Assembly (NCBI GenBank): GCA_036873755.1
Contig: JAVTVY010006821.1
Location: 1-64,000 of the forward strand
Direction of reading: 5' to 3'
DNA: 64,000 nucleotides
From: Hanleya hanleyi
Lineage: Eukaryota > Mollusca > Polyplacophora > Lepidopleurida > Hanleyidae
Of this stretch, positions 33,640 through 47,009 are shown piece by piece; position 1 is the stretch's first letter; each line of letters opens with the position of its first letter. The translations under genes and the position numbers were made by a program. Under the pieces are notes generated by a model. The model saw only the letters and a list, made by a program, of their open reading frames with translations. It made no database searches and had not been told where the DNA came from.

Positions 33640-36003
33640 ATCAGAGCCAGTTCTTCTCAGAGAAGTGAAAATCCCCACAGTATCTATATGTAATTTGTGC
33701 ATTTTATTCTAAAATTTGAAGGAAATCTGTTTAGAATTGAACTTGAAATTCATCATCAAACCTCCCTAAACTGTTCATTTCTGATCATGATTTGGAAAAA
33801 ATAGTTATAAATTCTTGAGAATATATTTAAATGATAGACTTAACACCAATGATCAAGTGTTAGAAAAGGGAGGCAATTTTTCTCACTTCAAGGCAGAGGA
33901 TGTCGGCGCAAGGGGGTCAGATTGAGGGACAGTAACATTTGAAGAGCAATGCAAATGGGGCTAAAAGTGCTCCTGGTTTCGAGAATATGAGGCTTTTGAA
34001 CTGAAAAAGGAATTATCACAGGGTCTCACAGCGTCCGTAAAATGGACACGGGTACAAAATCAAATGAATTAAAAATGAATATGTTTTTGCAAAATATCAA
34101 ATGAGATTTTTTACGATGTTTGAAAGCCGTAAACCTGGACGAGTGTGTGTCAACTCGCGTTAGACAACTTATGGCAAGGCAGACAACTATGCATCTATCC
34201 GTTGATAAGCTTGGCCACTGGGGGCGCGATAGTTTTCGTTCTCCAGGCAGAGGTCTATACTATGAATGAAGTCCGAAATATGTACGTCTGCGAGTGTCTG
34301 GAGAGCTAGGCAGCGTGTGCGTTCTCGCGTTGTCCGTCATGGTGGGACAGAAAGGTCGGTCTGGGGGAAAATACGAAGGGTAGCGGCCGCACAAGAGGAT
34401 GCGGCTGGACATTTGAAAAAAAAACTAAAGGAAGATGAAGGGTCTGACTGCCACAAAGTCGACGTTCTCTTTGCTCGATGCTGTGCTGCCGGTATTGAAA
34501 ACACAGGTCAAGCAGATGTTGAACACGACATGGAAAATGATGCAGGCATCGAAGCTGGGACAAATTATGTTCAACCCGTTGAGGCAGTCGAGGTGGGAAG
34601 AGAATCAGCTTCGAATGATATACAGCATGGTATAAAAATACTGTACAGAGGAATCTATTCAATAGAAATTTTGAAAGCAGCAGCTGTAAATAATTTTAAA
34701 AGCAGATGATCAGATTAAACAAGAAGTAAAATGTGCATGATATGCTTGTCTGATCGACAAGACATGCATCAAGGGTCCCAGAGTTTCTCGGCGCCTAGAT
34801 GGCCCCTGAGCCCTAGTCTAATCAGCAAAAAGGTTAGTTGTTATTAGTTTAGTCAAAGTTGACATCATGGTATAGTATCAATCTGACAGCACGTGGAAGT
34901 AAATGATCTGGAAATTCATGCAGCAAGTCCCTGCTCAACTTTGTCATTTTGAAACACAAGCAAGATCAGCCGGAATGTGGTGAAAATTTGGAATAATTGT
35001 TCATTATCTACCGGTATCTGACAAGACATTTAAATAGCCAGAAATGGGCTCGAATGCTCCTGAGAGCATCTAAGACCCTAGAGCTTCCAGGGGCCTAGGC
35101 GGCCCATGGACCCCGGCCTGTAAGCTACGCCTCGCTGCGCTCGGCATTATTTTTTTCAAATAAGGACACTACTTCAAATTCCTGGATATAACCCTGAACC
35201 AAATCCCTTCTTTAGTCAAACTTGGAAGTAGCGAACTATTGATTCAAAAACTGATCTGGAGCTTATTTCACTGTGTGCATTCTTGAGAAGTTATAAACAT
35301 CAATTCATCATCTATGCCATCATCCAATATGAATCTTTACACCTATTTTTGAGAGGACTTAAGTTATCCCTACACCGTCTGACTGGAGTCTAAGAACACT
35401 ATTATGGCCACTACACATGGCTGCCTTCTGTGTATATTGTAGTTTATTACCCCTCGGACAATTTGAATGGTATTGTCATTGGCGGCATCGTCTGTCCGTC
35501 TTCTATGTGAACTTGTTATCTCGAGAAGCATTATAGCCAGGTATTTTAAAGTCATGCCACATGTGCAGCTGGTGTCCGATGGGTCAAAATCCTATTAAAA
35601 ATGACCAACCTGAACATATTTTATCAAGGTAAAAATAATCAAATTCAAATATTTGCAATATTTTTTTAAAGATTAAAGGTACATGTAGGATCTTCAAATT
35701 CATATTAGGACTAGATATACACTGGTGATTGACGAGAAGTTCATCCCTGTTGACTGACCTTGAACATGAATTATAGTAGGCATTCCAAATAAATACTATG
35801 TATACATCTGGTATTGGCCCACTATTGTATTGAAAATGAATGACCTTGACCTATTTTGTCCAGGTAAAAGTCTATTTAGTATATCATTTTTCATGAAGGA
35901 TTATATCTACATTGTGCAAATTTATACCACATAAGGAACTAATGATGTATGTGAAGGCTATTGGATATGAGTGATGACCTATTTTCTAAAGGTCATACAT
36001 CAG
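33640..36003. other. Intergenic; CpG-richer patch and GC-repeat remnants
   Basis: A CpG-richer patch lies at about 34200-34460 and could hold a promoter or noncoding first exon of CNOT4, but nothing proves it. Degenerate inverted copies of the GC-rich repeat of 3-4.8 kb lie at about 34768-34812 and 35060-35120. The 147-codon open frame at 34266-34709 has no recognised resemblance. Confidence 0.4.
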
Positions 36004-38048
36004 GGATTCATAGACGTCCATTCTTACTACCGTTAAACGGTAGTAAGAAAATGTCAAAAACTGAATACAGACAGTAAAAAACTCAAAAGTGTACGTTTTG
36101 GGCAAGAAATACTCAATATTTTTGACGAAAACTCAATTCTCAAAATGGTGCAAATTATTTCAATGATGTGAAATCCATCGCCGATCCTTCGACAATCTGG
36201 CTTCGAATGTTTGGGGATTTTCAGTTCTAGAAATAATTGCCAAAGTTTTGTCAATAACACGCTTGATACAGAAAGCGGAAGTAAACTCAGGTGTGAGACA
36301 TGCGCAGATCACGATGACGACGATATAGCGACAGGGCCTCGACTACAGTCATAGGGCGCACACAGTCTGCGACACGTGCTTTACAACAGAAGATTGGCTT
36401 ACACCAAATCAAGCGCTCCCATTGGTCGCTGATTGACAGGAAATCTGTACAACCTGTGAAGAGCAACTCTGCAGCCCAACATGAACTTGAGCAAGAGACT
36501 ACATAGACACGACAAACTCCACATGCTTTCTGTTTCAGTTGGCGGGACGACGGGAATACGAGAACAAATTTACCATGTGGTTTTCTTCGCTGATAGTAGT
36601 GCAATACACTTTGAAATAAAACTACCGGCTGTGTTGTAAAGTTAAAATTTGAAAAGAAAACTCTTTTCATTGACGTACATGACAGAAGGAGCTTATGCGG
36701 AGTCCAGTTTTCGTTTTTATACTTTCGTAATTTGTGAATCTCCAAAGACCAGAGCTGCCAAGTTGGACTGATTAAATATTTTGAGTCTGTGCGAGCGCAA
36801 AGCGCGAGCGTTCGCCCTAGGCGTGGGTGGGCCCCAGCCGCTAGAGCTCTACAGATGCTCAGAAATGCATTTGGGGCATTTTGAGGCAATAAAATGACAT
36901 CAGAGATTAACACGCTTTCATGAAAAAAAGCAGACAAATTTCTGAATTACAGCAATTTTAATGAGAAAATTAATAGCCAAGACTATGAGTAGTCGCCCTT
37001 GGCTACAATTACGCGCCCCAACTACTATTATTCGCCCGAAGATACGGACCACAGTATACGGACCTCGTCGATTCTGGGACAAACTGCGAGCTAAGAGCTA
37101 AAAATGTTTCATCGGACACTTCGCATCTATGTTTTATCGTAAATAAAATCATAATTTGCCCAATGTCTGATTGTGAGAGAATAAATTCTGTTTTACCGTG
37201 AGATTTGCAAGCGCTACCGTGAGACCGGGAGGCCTCTCTAAAAATCTGGAGACTCACGGCCAATCCGTGAGACTTGGCAGGTCTGAAAGACTGACCTGTC
37301 AGTATTCACCATCACACAAAATATATTCAGATTATGGTCGAAATATTGCTAAATGCCTGGACCAAAATGATTTAATATAATAATAAAAAATACACTGTTT
37401 TATTATAATTATAAAACTTTTTTAATCGTTGTAAGGACGAAAACAGGAATCTTGAATAAAGTGGCGACAGTCCATTTAACCCAGGTTCTGGCGGTTGCTT
37501 ACATTGATGACATCCAGCATTTTGTTAAATTCTGCGTAACCTTTGGGTAACGCAGTCAAGTTTGGCGCACCTGCAGTACCCGTAACCTTTTTGGGGGTTA
37601 CGCAATGATCTCTAATGTCCTGGCCTGTACCATTGGACTAGATTCTTTTCCATCACACAATGTTTTTAATTTATGTCCAAATTTAATGTCTTCATTATAT
37701 TTCTCAAGTACTTAAAATTTTATTTCAGTATTTCATTATAAATATCTATGATACATAAGAACTAAATAAAACACGTTACCAGCTTCACCTGAATGCGTTA
37801 TTAACGTTTAATTATATTTGGATTTTACAGTGAAATGTAGCAGAGGTGAAGTGTGCCAGACCTGTTGACAGTTTGTGGGTTTATGTGGTGTTTGACTTCA
37901 GTATTACAGAAATTATTTGTTAATATCTTAATTGGTAGGGTAGTAAAAATATCCAAAAACTCAATATCAGCTTGTGGATGGGCCGTAAAAACTTGGAAAA
38001 ACTCAATATTTTGTATTGGGTAGTAAAAAGATGGACTTCTATGAATCC
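36004..38048. mobile_element. 2.05-kb TIR element
   Basis: The left end GGATTCATAGACGTCCAT ... TTACTACC and right end (reverse complement GGATTCATAGAAGTCCAT ... TTACTACC) form about 30-bp TIRs. Subterminal copies of AAACTCAATATT occur near both ends. A minus-strand open frame of 216 codons (36287-36937) is inside, but it has no family resemblance I can name and is probably not translated. No clear target duplication. Confidence 0.7.
36023..36047. repeat. Perfect 25-bp palindrome at TIR edge
   Basis: CTTACTACCGTT, one base, then its exact complement. It overlaps the inner edge of the left TIR of the 36.0-38.0 kb element. Confidence 0.85.
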
Positions 38049-40177
38049 TTGTACATGTATTCTATACAGAATAAAGATCTCTGGATTCATGGTCCACATG
38101 CAATTAAGTGAGAAAATACCAGAAACCTGTTGAAGATGACTGACTTTGATCTATATTAAATTATTTGATTTGATTATGAGCTATATAGAAGAGTATATTT
38201 AGAACTAAGAATTTGGTCATGCTCTACCAGAACCTCCATGCAAAATTATCCAATCAATGAAGGCCTTGGCAAAAATTTATATTCTGCCCTGGCTACTAAA
38301 ACTTTGCACATTATTAATTAATCACGGCATAAAACAAGCCCATTTTTATAGATCCATTTCCCATTGTATATATTTTCTGTATGGTGAATGAAGTATTTAT
38401 TGATTCATTCATTTTCCCCACTAAATTTCTTTCATCTAACACTCTTATTAAAATGGATTCCTAGAATTGCCCATGTGGCTGTTTTCTTGCCTTATGTCGT
38501 CTCCATCACCATGTATTTGGACTATATGCTGAAAATTAATTCTATTCTCATTCTGCATCCATGAGAAGCACAACAGTTACCCGCATTGCTTAAATTTTAA
38601 AGAGCTCCCAGAAAAAATTTGGTAAATAATTCTGTGTAGTCAAATCAGGCCTGTGCTGTAACATTTTTCAAGAAACCTGTTAGAGGATTACCATGATTAG
38701 AAAATAGGTAACCTGTGGTAACCTTTAACTGTTGCTTGAGGGTTAAATACATGATAACACAGCATATTAAGGTAACCCATTTATAAATGATCTTCTAAAA
38801 CTCAAATTGGGAAACCTTCAGGAGAATGGGGTTTATCATTCATCATATTACAGGCCTGCAAATTGGATGTTAGATTTTGAATAGATGGGGGTGTGTTGTA
38901 CTAGTTTTCATGGCATGGAAACACTTCTTGGTGACCCTACAGCTGTGCTTGGGGTAACCTGTATAGTTTAGGTACATCCAGATATGTTAGAAAAAATATT
39001 TTAGATAAATCTTAGGCCTATTTAAATCAGTTTAACATGTAACCTAATTCAGCTGCTCATCATCAGGGGGTCGAAATGGGCACCCAACCACCAACAGGAC
39101 ATTTGTAAAATTGTCCTGCATCCAATTAATATGTAGGTAAATTATCTGAAAAACTACAGGACATGACAATTTTTTACCAGACATGTCGTGCAAATAAGAT
39201 ACATGTACTAATTTCGAGCCCTGATCATAATCACACCCCTGATAATTAGTGTAACGTTTGAATGGTAATGAGTGGAAGTGTGTTAATTTTATACAGCTGC
39301 AAAAGCCTCAGTTTGATTGATCAACACACAATGTGTCAGTCTTGAGCCTACTGGTCACTGTAAATTTGATGTGCTACAGTTTTAAACTGTTTCTGTTGTG
39401 AATAGTTCATTTGACCATTAACTGACAGTATAGCTCCATCAAGCCATTTGAGGGATAGTAGCTCTAACAGTACTGAGCAACTGTCCCTAGTAATGCATTT
39501 ATGAAAACAGTTTATCTACATATATCAGGTGATCATTCCCAACGAAAGTAATAATCCCTGGGGTGTTGATATTCTCTTAACCAGAGACTATTTGTTCTCA
39601 CGTCCTGAAGGAGACCGATTATATTGTGTGTGTTTACTGGAGTAGATTCCCTCTTGCTACAGACTCCTGCTTGACTGTTGTGGCCCATCACTGTTGTCGT
39701 GAAATAATGTCAGAATTTAGAGAAAATCAATTTGATGCTACCAACGATGCTGTCTTTCTTACGCCGCTCAGAACAAAATAACATTGCTGTCCCTAGAGTC
39801 TCTCTTCTGTGTCCTTGAACAGAATTGAATTGACAGTGACTCTTTACAAAGTCAAAGTAACCCCTATGTGTCACATCAACTGAACTATTTCTGTAAAATA
39901 TCGTGAATTATAATGTGACTGAATTTTGAAGAAAAAAAATATTTGAGGAGAGTTCTTCTTGAAGAATACAGACAGGTGCAAGCTCATTACAAAAAAACAT
40001 TACTGTGATTCAATGGCCTAGCTTGTGTGATGCCAGTTAGGGGTCACACAATGGGTGTAGTTTTTGATCAGTGAACTTTTATGTAGATTAGTTAATCACA
40101 TTAATTTGTGCCATGTCAAATTATATGAATTGTTTATTTTCACTATAAATTTACATTCATTGTTTGGTTTATTTCAG
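38049..40177. other. CNOT4 upstream region / 5' intron
   Basis: No coding exon is seen. An acceptor (TTTATTTCAG) ends at 40177 and precedes the CNOT4 start exon, so a noncoding first exon lies somewhere to the left. The small hAT-type MITE at 39064-39223 is the only recognised element. Confidence 0.45.
39056..39231. mobile_element. hAT-type MITE, 160 bp
   Basis: The element at 39064-39223 starts CAGGGGGTCGAAATGGGC and ends TTTCGAGCCCTG, typical hAT-like termini. Flanking octamers CTCATCAT and ATCATAAT match at 6 of 8 positions, consistent with an aged 8-bp target duplication. Confidence 0.65.
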
Positions 40178-40222
40178 GTTAAGTCAAGCTTCTAGGTTTG
40201 CTTTTTCCAAGCTGTGATCAAC

Positions 40223-40255
40223 ATGTCTGTAGAAGAACAAGTTGAACATGTAGAG
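40223..40255 (+). CDS. CNOT4: CNOT4 coding exon 1 (start codon)
   Basis: MSVEEQVEHVE. The exon begins at 40178 after TTTATTTCAG; no upstream ATG lies in it, and the next exon opens directly with the first RING cysteine as in other CNOT4 proteins. Donor GTAAAT. Confidence 0.88.
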
Positions 40256-40414
40256 GTAAATACCATTTTTGTTGAATCTGCTGGTGGAGACATCCACATG
40301 CATGCCAAGTTAGATTGTCTATTCTGTATTGTGTCCAGTGTTCACAGTACAGAAATCCACCCTTCTGGGGTCTGCTTTACATGTTATTTTTATAAGGCCC
40401 ATTCGTAAGAGGAG

Positions 40415-40580
40415 GTCAGGGCTCGAAATTGCCACAAGCCCGGCAGCCCGTGGCTGGTGAAATTAGAATTTGTCTGGTTGAATATAGTTCTAAAACTAGC
40501 TAACCAGCCCGACTGGCTGGTTATAATTAAAGAATTTCACCTTTGTATAATGAAATATGCCAGCCCGATGATCTGGTAAA
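40415..40580 (+). mobile_element. hAT-like terminal fragment
   Basis: CAGGGCTCGAAATTGCC followed by repeated CAGCCCG and CTGGCTGGT words is a typical hAT-type terminus with subterminal repeats. The matching right end was not found within CNOT4 intron 1, so it appears to be a solo end. Confidence 0.5.
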
Positions 40581-41563
40581 GTTTTATGGTAAATTCATTC
40601 CCTGTAGGTCAAATAATGCAACCTAGAGTTCTGCTTCTCTTTTAACATTGATTAACTGCAACATCTTCAGTTACAGTTACACTTGTCCATCATTAAAACA
40701 TGGTTCATTGTATAGTGTGTTTCACTATAGCATGGTCACTGTTTTGTCCCCCAATATATATATATATTTTCAATAAAAACTCGCTATTAGTGCGACTTGC
40801 CTATAGTGTGATCAATATCTCCTCCCAACTTCAGCGTTAACTTATGAGGGACAGTCGATCACCAAAACTAGGCATAGATCTTCAAGTCGGTTCTAAATTT
40901 TACTTACTGTCTTCCCTATGTCAGATCGCAAATATGCAATCTGGTCAAATGTACAACTTTTTTTCATGATATAATGCTTGTATTTTAATAACTTTACTGT
41001 GAGTAAGTTGTACTATTAACGCTGGGATTTACCAGGTAACATTATCAGTATCATGGATCTCTTCTTACTCTCCCAGTCTCTGGAAATGACCTTCACCTGC
41101 TAGGGCCTGGAGTCGTACCCATAATCTAATAAATATAAGATAATATTAGTCTTTGTCTAATAAATTACCTGTAATGGCATTGTGCAACCAGTACCACCAG
41201 AGATGCTCCTCTACCAAATTTCAGGGCTTGGACACACTGGACTGAACCGAACATTTCTTACAATCTCTTAATTGCCGCCTTGTTTAATAAAATTTTGCCG
41301 CTGCATGTAACATCGGGCATCAACTGAACTCCATACAGGAACTAGAGTAATTTGTATTCATTTTAGCATTTTAGATGGTGAAAATCCTATCCATTTCATT
41401 GTCTCAGCCCCAATATGATTTAGCCTTGGCCTATCCATTATTTTTACCCTTGATTTCAATCTTGTTCTCCACTGATATCAATATCAAACATGTCTGAAAT
41501 CATCAGATTTGATGCAGCTGTATGAATCAATTCTGTACTGATATATTTATGTTTTTGTTGCAG

Positions 41564-41632
41564 TGCCCCTTGTGCATGGAACCATTGGAGATGGATGACA
41601 TCAACTTTTTCCCATGTACATGTGGTTACCAG
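41564..41632 (+). CDS. CNOT4: CNOT4 coding exon 2, RING first half
   Basis: Acceptor TTTTGTTGCAG. CPLCMEPLEMDDINFFPCTC plus GYQ supplies the first four zinc ligands and is almost identical to human. Donor GTAATG, phase 0. Confidence 0.95.
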
Positions 41633-42076
41633 GTAATGTTATGATATTTCTTCAAATGTCCAAGAATGTAAGCATGTTCATTTGCCCTAGTTGCGGCGCA
41701 GTCACAAACACAACAGTGGCAGCTATATCACTACGTTTTGAACATATGGCTCTTGTTGAAACAACAGATGATATTCGATAATCGAATATCTTTTTTGCAT
41801 TATTAAATCAATTTTTGTTCGAATTTGAAATCTATACTGAATGTGGAACATATTAACGAATGTAGAAAAGGATTTTACACATCAAATAACAATTATAGTG
41901 AAGAGTGTCACTGTGACCATAATCGTGGTATATCACTTACATATGCTATGACAGTTTTTAAGATGGCACTGTCAAATGCTGTTGCCAATTTCGAGGGCTG
42001 TTAAGTCACATGACCTGCATGAGCAACATAACTCCTGCCCTGTTCCATTTTCTGACCTGATCATGTGCTATTGTAG

Positions 42077-42142
42077 ATTTGCAGATTCTGCTGGCATAGG
42101 ATAAGAACAGATGAAAATGGTCTATGCCCAGCTTGCAGAAAA
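42077..42142 (+). CDS. CNOT4: CNOT4 coding exon 3, RING second half
   Basis: Acceptor GCTATTGTAG. ICRFCWHRIRTDENGLCPAC plus RK supplies the last four cysteines. Donor GTGAGT, phase 0. Confidence 0.95.
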
Positions 42143-42411
42143 GTGAGTATATTGAATTAGTATGTACTTGTAGCATTGACTGTCGTATATTCAAACATTG
42201 TAATAACTATTACATTAAGAGTTTGTATCAGGAATTGTAATATCTGATAAGTTTAACATGAAAACCTCTCGCTCTGTGTGGGGAAGAGAAATATATGGAA
42301 AATTCACTCTTACCTTGTCTGAGGATCACCAATAACTTCATACTTCAGTTTAGTTTTCCGAAAAATTGTGTGACTTACATGTACATACTTCATTTTTTTC
42401 TCCCCCTGCAG

Positions 42412-42458
42412 CAATACCCAGAAGACCCAGCAGCTTTCAAACCCTTATCAGAGGATGA
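42412..42458 (+). CDS. CNOT4: CNOT4 coding exon 4
   Basis: Acceptor CCCCCTGCAG. QYPEDPAAFKPLSEDE, the conserved segment after the RING. Donor GTGAGT, phase 2. A 33-bp minisatellite begins about 20 bases inside the following intron. Confidence 0.93.
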
Positions 42459-42478
42459 GTGAGTCTGCTCTTTGTTTT

Positions 42479-42609
42479 CCCTCAACTCATCTAGTCCTTG
42501 ATCAATCCATTCCCTCAATTCATCTAGTCCTTGATCAATCCATTCCCTCAATTCATCTAGTTCTTTATCAATCCATTCTCTCAATTCATCTAGTTCTTGA
42601 TCAATCCAT
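42479..42609. repeat. 33-bp minisatellite next to CNOT4 exon 4
   Basis: Four copies of CTCAATTCATCTAGTCCTTG then ATCAATCCATTCC start at 42481, 42514, 42547 and 42580, spaced exactly 33 bp. They begin about 20 bp after the exon 4 donor. The minus strand has an open 11-residue repeat over it, a side effect of the period being divisible by three. Confidence 0.92.
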
Positions 42610-43565
42610 GCAAGGGTTATAAAGCTGTAGTGAATATGTGATACACTAATGCCAACTGAGTTTGGTTAGTTTGAGTTATGTTATCCATCAGTTCTTGGCA
42701 GATACTTCAACCTGACGACGTCTTTATAATTTGAGCTTTGTCTAAACAGTCTCATACCATATCCCAAATTCCACTGATTTTAATTGAGCATTATTTTACC
42801 AGAGTATGTTTTGGAGATTTATCTGCCCAGGAAGCAGATATGGATGTATTGTTTTGAGCATAATCATGATGATTTAAGATGGTTCCCGTGAACAAAATTT
42901 TGCTTATTCCCAATAAATTTCAACTTTTCCTATGACAACCGGAACAACACCTTGCAAAATGGTTTCTTGTAGTGATCTTGACTCATATTTTATATTCAAA
43001 TGAGAAATTTGTTTTCTAATGTCGAGGCGCTAATGCCATTGCTAATACATGCTCATTGTTATGTTATCTTGTTACTGTATTTACATACAATGCATTGACC
43101 TTGCTATATACAGGCCTTCAAGTGCCTCCTATATTTTCCTATATTTTTGAGTCATTCCTATATTTTCCTATATTTTACTCAAAACCTCCTATATTTTGAC
43201 TTTTTCTCATGAAAACTTTCATCAATGCTATGTAATGAGTCAAACTGACATAAGAAAACACATTTCAGACATTTTTTTTCGCCTCGCTTCGCTCGGCAAA
43301 TATGAAAACAATTCAATCTCTCTATGCTGAATCAAAAAACAGAACAGATCACCTGAAAGATCACCACTATGACCACATTCAGCGAAAGTAATTTGATAAA
43401 AGTGATTGTAAGCCCTCAAGTAAAGTTTCCATCAAATGAAAGACCATTGCGAACAGTGTAGGGAAATATTTATTGTAATTTTTTACGATTTTATTACAAG
43501 GAGTAAACTGCAAATAAAGCATGGTATTCTATGGTGGTCTGTTGCAATCATATCTAGGTCCAGTG

Positions 43566-43894
43566 ACGTCACACTGCCTTAATACTTACATGTATATTTC
43601 ACACTTTGTTTGCACTTTCCAATGCTTGATTCAAGCTTAGGGTGTGTATACTTTGAGTTACAACACCGACTCACTGTTCCAATGTGCATGTTTCATCAAA
43701 ATTGGGGAAATTAAATGCAAGATTCAAATTGACTTGACACTTATAAATGAGTTACCATCTCTCAGATTTTGGTGAAACATTCACATTGAAACAGTGAGTC
43801 TGTGTTGAAACTCAAAGTATAGACACCTTAAGCTTGAATCGAGCATTGGAAAGTGCATACAAAGTTTGAAATATATGTATTTAGGCTGTGTGAC
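43566..43894. mobile_element. Palindromic MITE
   Basis: Two arms of about 130 bp, 43566-43698 and 43755-43894, are inverted copies at roughly 85% (GCACTTTCCAATGCTTGATT, CAACACCGACTCACTGTT). Only about 55 bp separates them. It lies between the left arm of the outer fold-back element and the inner element. Confidence 0.75.
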
Positions 43895-44283
43895 CAGGGG
43901 TTATTCTAGCCCAAAATTGTTCACAAACTCAATTTCAAAATTTTGGAAACTCAAATTTTTTGCGCGCCTATGGCGCGCATCAAAATTCTACAAAACTCAA
44001 TATTTTTTCCTTTTTCATCAAAAAAATGATGGGGCCATCCTTAAAAATAAGTTTGTTGCGCGTAACCCGACCGACTGTCCAAAAATCCGCCGACTGGAAA
44101 CTTTTTTCGCCGATTTTCCGACCGGTCATCTTTTTATTTTATTTTGCAATGTCAGAATTATCTCCCCTATCTCCTCGCTCGTGTAAACGTATGTAAAATG
44201 TTCGCCTAGCAAAAGCAAGCAGGATTTCACTCTCCAGTAGTCGCGATGTGAGCTTATGTCGCACGTTTTGAAGGCATATCCTC

Positions 44284-44373
44284 CATGGCCCAGTCCGTAG
44301 GGGAATGCAGTTTTCGTCGACCACGTGTATATGGCCCAGTCCGTAGGGGAATGCAGTTTTCGTCGACCACGTG
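44284..44373. repeat. 46-bp tandem duplication
   Basis: ATGGCCCAGTCCGTAGGGGA and the next bases to GACCACGTGT are present twice in a row, almost identical. Confidence 0.88.
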
Positions 44374-46978
44374 TTCCCCCTTCTGTTTTGTGTTTGGGTT
44401 TGGACGAGAGGACAATAAATACATCGAGAGGCAACAGCAACACAGGATGGGAAAAATATTTCAAAACGGTTGGTTATTAAAACCTGCCATAAAGAGCTCT
44501 GTCGCGAATCGACTTGGAACGTAGACATGTTTAGGACTGTCACCATGCACCACGTGGGTCCGTACACCGACAGATTCTGAGACTGATGATGTTACAACAA
44601 CAACGATGTTTGGATTTCTACTTTTATCCGAGAAGACTTCAGTGTGCCTAAATGCAGAAAATCTATACTGCTTTGTTGTTTAACGGAAACTTTATAACCC
44701 TCTATGTCGATGAAGCCATGGATATAGTGTCGGTGGCTTCAGCGGTCTTGACAAATTAGATGGTGCCGTCAGCTTAATTTTGACGTTCCGATGTCGGCAT
44801 CAAATACGCTTGTCAGAATTCCACCTCGGACTAAATTCCACGAAAAGACACAGGTTAGAAACTTAGTATTTGCCTCATTGTTGTCAGTAATTAAATTACG
44901 ATGTATTTCTAATCTGAATAAAGGAAGTACCTAAGTATTCAATAAAAGCACACCATAAATTTGCGACGAGGAAGGGCAGTAATGATGTTAATGATTAATT
45001 TGAGGTAATTTTCTCAACTCCAAATGGTATAATGAACAACCTTCTGTATAACACTGAGAGGATTTTTTTCTTTCCTGTCACAATTTTGGCAAAAGTTTGT
45101 CTGGTAGTGGTATATATATTTTTTTTTTTGACCAGCTAGTCACTAGTCATTGTCAAGTCATTGTCAAGAATGTGTTCAAGGATGTCGATGTCTTCTAAGA
45201 AATAAAACAGGTACACAAGCCTGAATTTAAGAATATCTTGCTTTATACCTTGAAGATAACTAGTTTTCTATACTGAAATAATTTTGCTGCCAGACAAAAA
45301 GAATATTTCAAATGACCTGCTTAGTATCTGAACTAAATCACACTAACCTCTTCCAGCCTCCCCAAAAGGAAAACCTGATCTAAAAAAAATTAAAAAAATT
45401 ACCTACCTACCGACCCAACTTCCTGAGGTAGGGTCGGGTTACAGCCAACAAACATATTTTTAAGGATGGCCTGAAACTCAATATTTTCAACTTTTTCATC
45501 GCACCAATTACAGAACTGAGGTTGGTCATATGTTTACGAGAACAGAAACACTGTAGACGCTACTTTAGAGATCGACAAATAGTGACAACCCTATTTACAT
45601 GAATTATATACAGTCTATGTAACATTGGTAAAATAACCCAGTGTTACGTGATAACTTGTTGCCCCAAACCGTGGCAGGGTACCGTGTGTTGAAGGCGACA
45701 GTAGCGTGTCGTGTCTTCTTAGAGCAACAACAACATATTGAACTGCTTCTGCGTTGTCAATCAAGATATAAACATCAGTCTAAAATATTCGGCCATCGAC
45801 CGAATACACTTGTACACTCCTGTTCAACCACACCAAACCACAGTATGGCCATCGTCAGTTAATAGGTTGTTTAGCTTGACCTTCTCATAATAAAACATAC
45901 ATGCTAGAAGCTATAATTATTAATTATTGAAGCTAAATTTTCTACCCTTGACAGAGAAGAATGTGATTGAATATATAACCTGACAAAATTCCTATTTTAC
46001 AGATTTATACACTCTGAAATCTCTCATAAAGATCACCAGAAAAAAACATTTATGAAATAATTATTCTCTAAAGAGACATCTTAAGTTTGCTTTAATTTAA
46101 TTGAAACATAACGTAAATAATTATGGTAGACAGTAAAACTCAAAAGCGCACACATTCTGTAAATAGAAATCCTGGGAAACCACTCTTACTTGTGACCACT
46201 ATTAAAGATAACTGCAGGATTTATTACCAGAATTTTCAACTTCTTTTATTCTTTTATAATGACTGAAGATAGGGATTCTCTGTCCAGGGCAACGACTTCT
46301 GTATGTCCATCGTCCTTAAGCTGTACGAGTATTTCATTACGTGCAGGTCGACAGCCTGTATTGTCGTTGTTGTTGTCGGGAGTGAAGATGTGAAGCGCTC
46401 GATCACTTCGCCCAAAAGCGTTTCACTAGAGAAATGAATGGTTAAATTCGGCACAATGTGCCGACTGGTTGATGAGGAAACAACTGACCCGTTAACTAAA
46501 ACAATAATGGCTTTGGTACGCGACCATCAAAACTGCCGGAGTTGAAACTTTACTGCTGTGTGTTTGACACGAGGGGAATCCTCGCTAGAGATTCATGCCG
46601 GGAAAAGGACTGTGCCTCGTTTTGAAATCAGGCCAGGGGTTCCCCCAAGAATGTGGACCAAAATGGCGGCGTTTGCCACTCGTGGCCTCCGCGCTGTGAC
46701 GGCAAGCGACCACCTCATTCGTTTCACTTGGATTTGCTTACTTATTTTTTTTACAGCCAAAAAATTACTGATAATTAATATACATACGGCATTATTTATC
46801 TCCTAACTATCGATGTGGGCAGGTCATGCGAGACAACATATCAACTGACAACTGGTAAATTGTGGGAAACTCAATATTTTTTCGTGCGCGCTTTCGCGCG
46901 CAAACGGCAAAAATCGCAATACTCAATTTTTTTTATCAAAACTCAATTTGAAATTCTCTGCAAAACTCAATATTTTTC

Positions 46979-47009
46979 TTTTTTCATCGTGGTTACCACG
47001 ATGAAAAAA
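46979..47009. repeat. Perfect 31-bp palindrome near right TIR
   Basis: TTTTTTCATCGTGGT, one base, then its exact complement, 18 bp inside the right end of the 43.9-47.0 kb element. Confidence 0.85.

Noticed and set aside
34266..34709. 147-codon plus-strand frame in a CpG-richer patch
   Set aside because: Composition suggests possible promoter DNA, but no resemblance to CNOT4 or any known protein and no donor in a useful phase.
40415..42000. hAT element spanning CNOT4 exon 2
   Set aside because: A possible right end (AATTTCGAGGGCTG near 41987) mismatches the left end, and the span would include a conserved exon.
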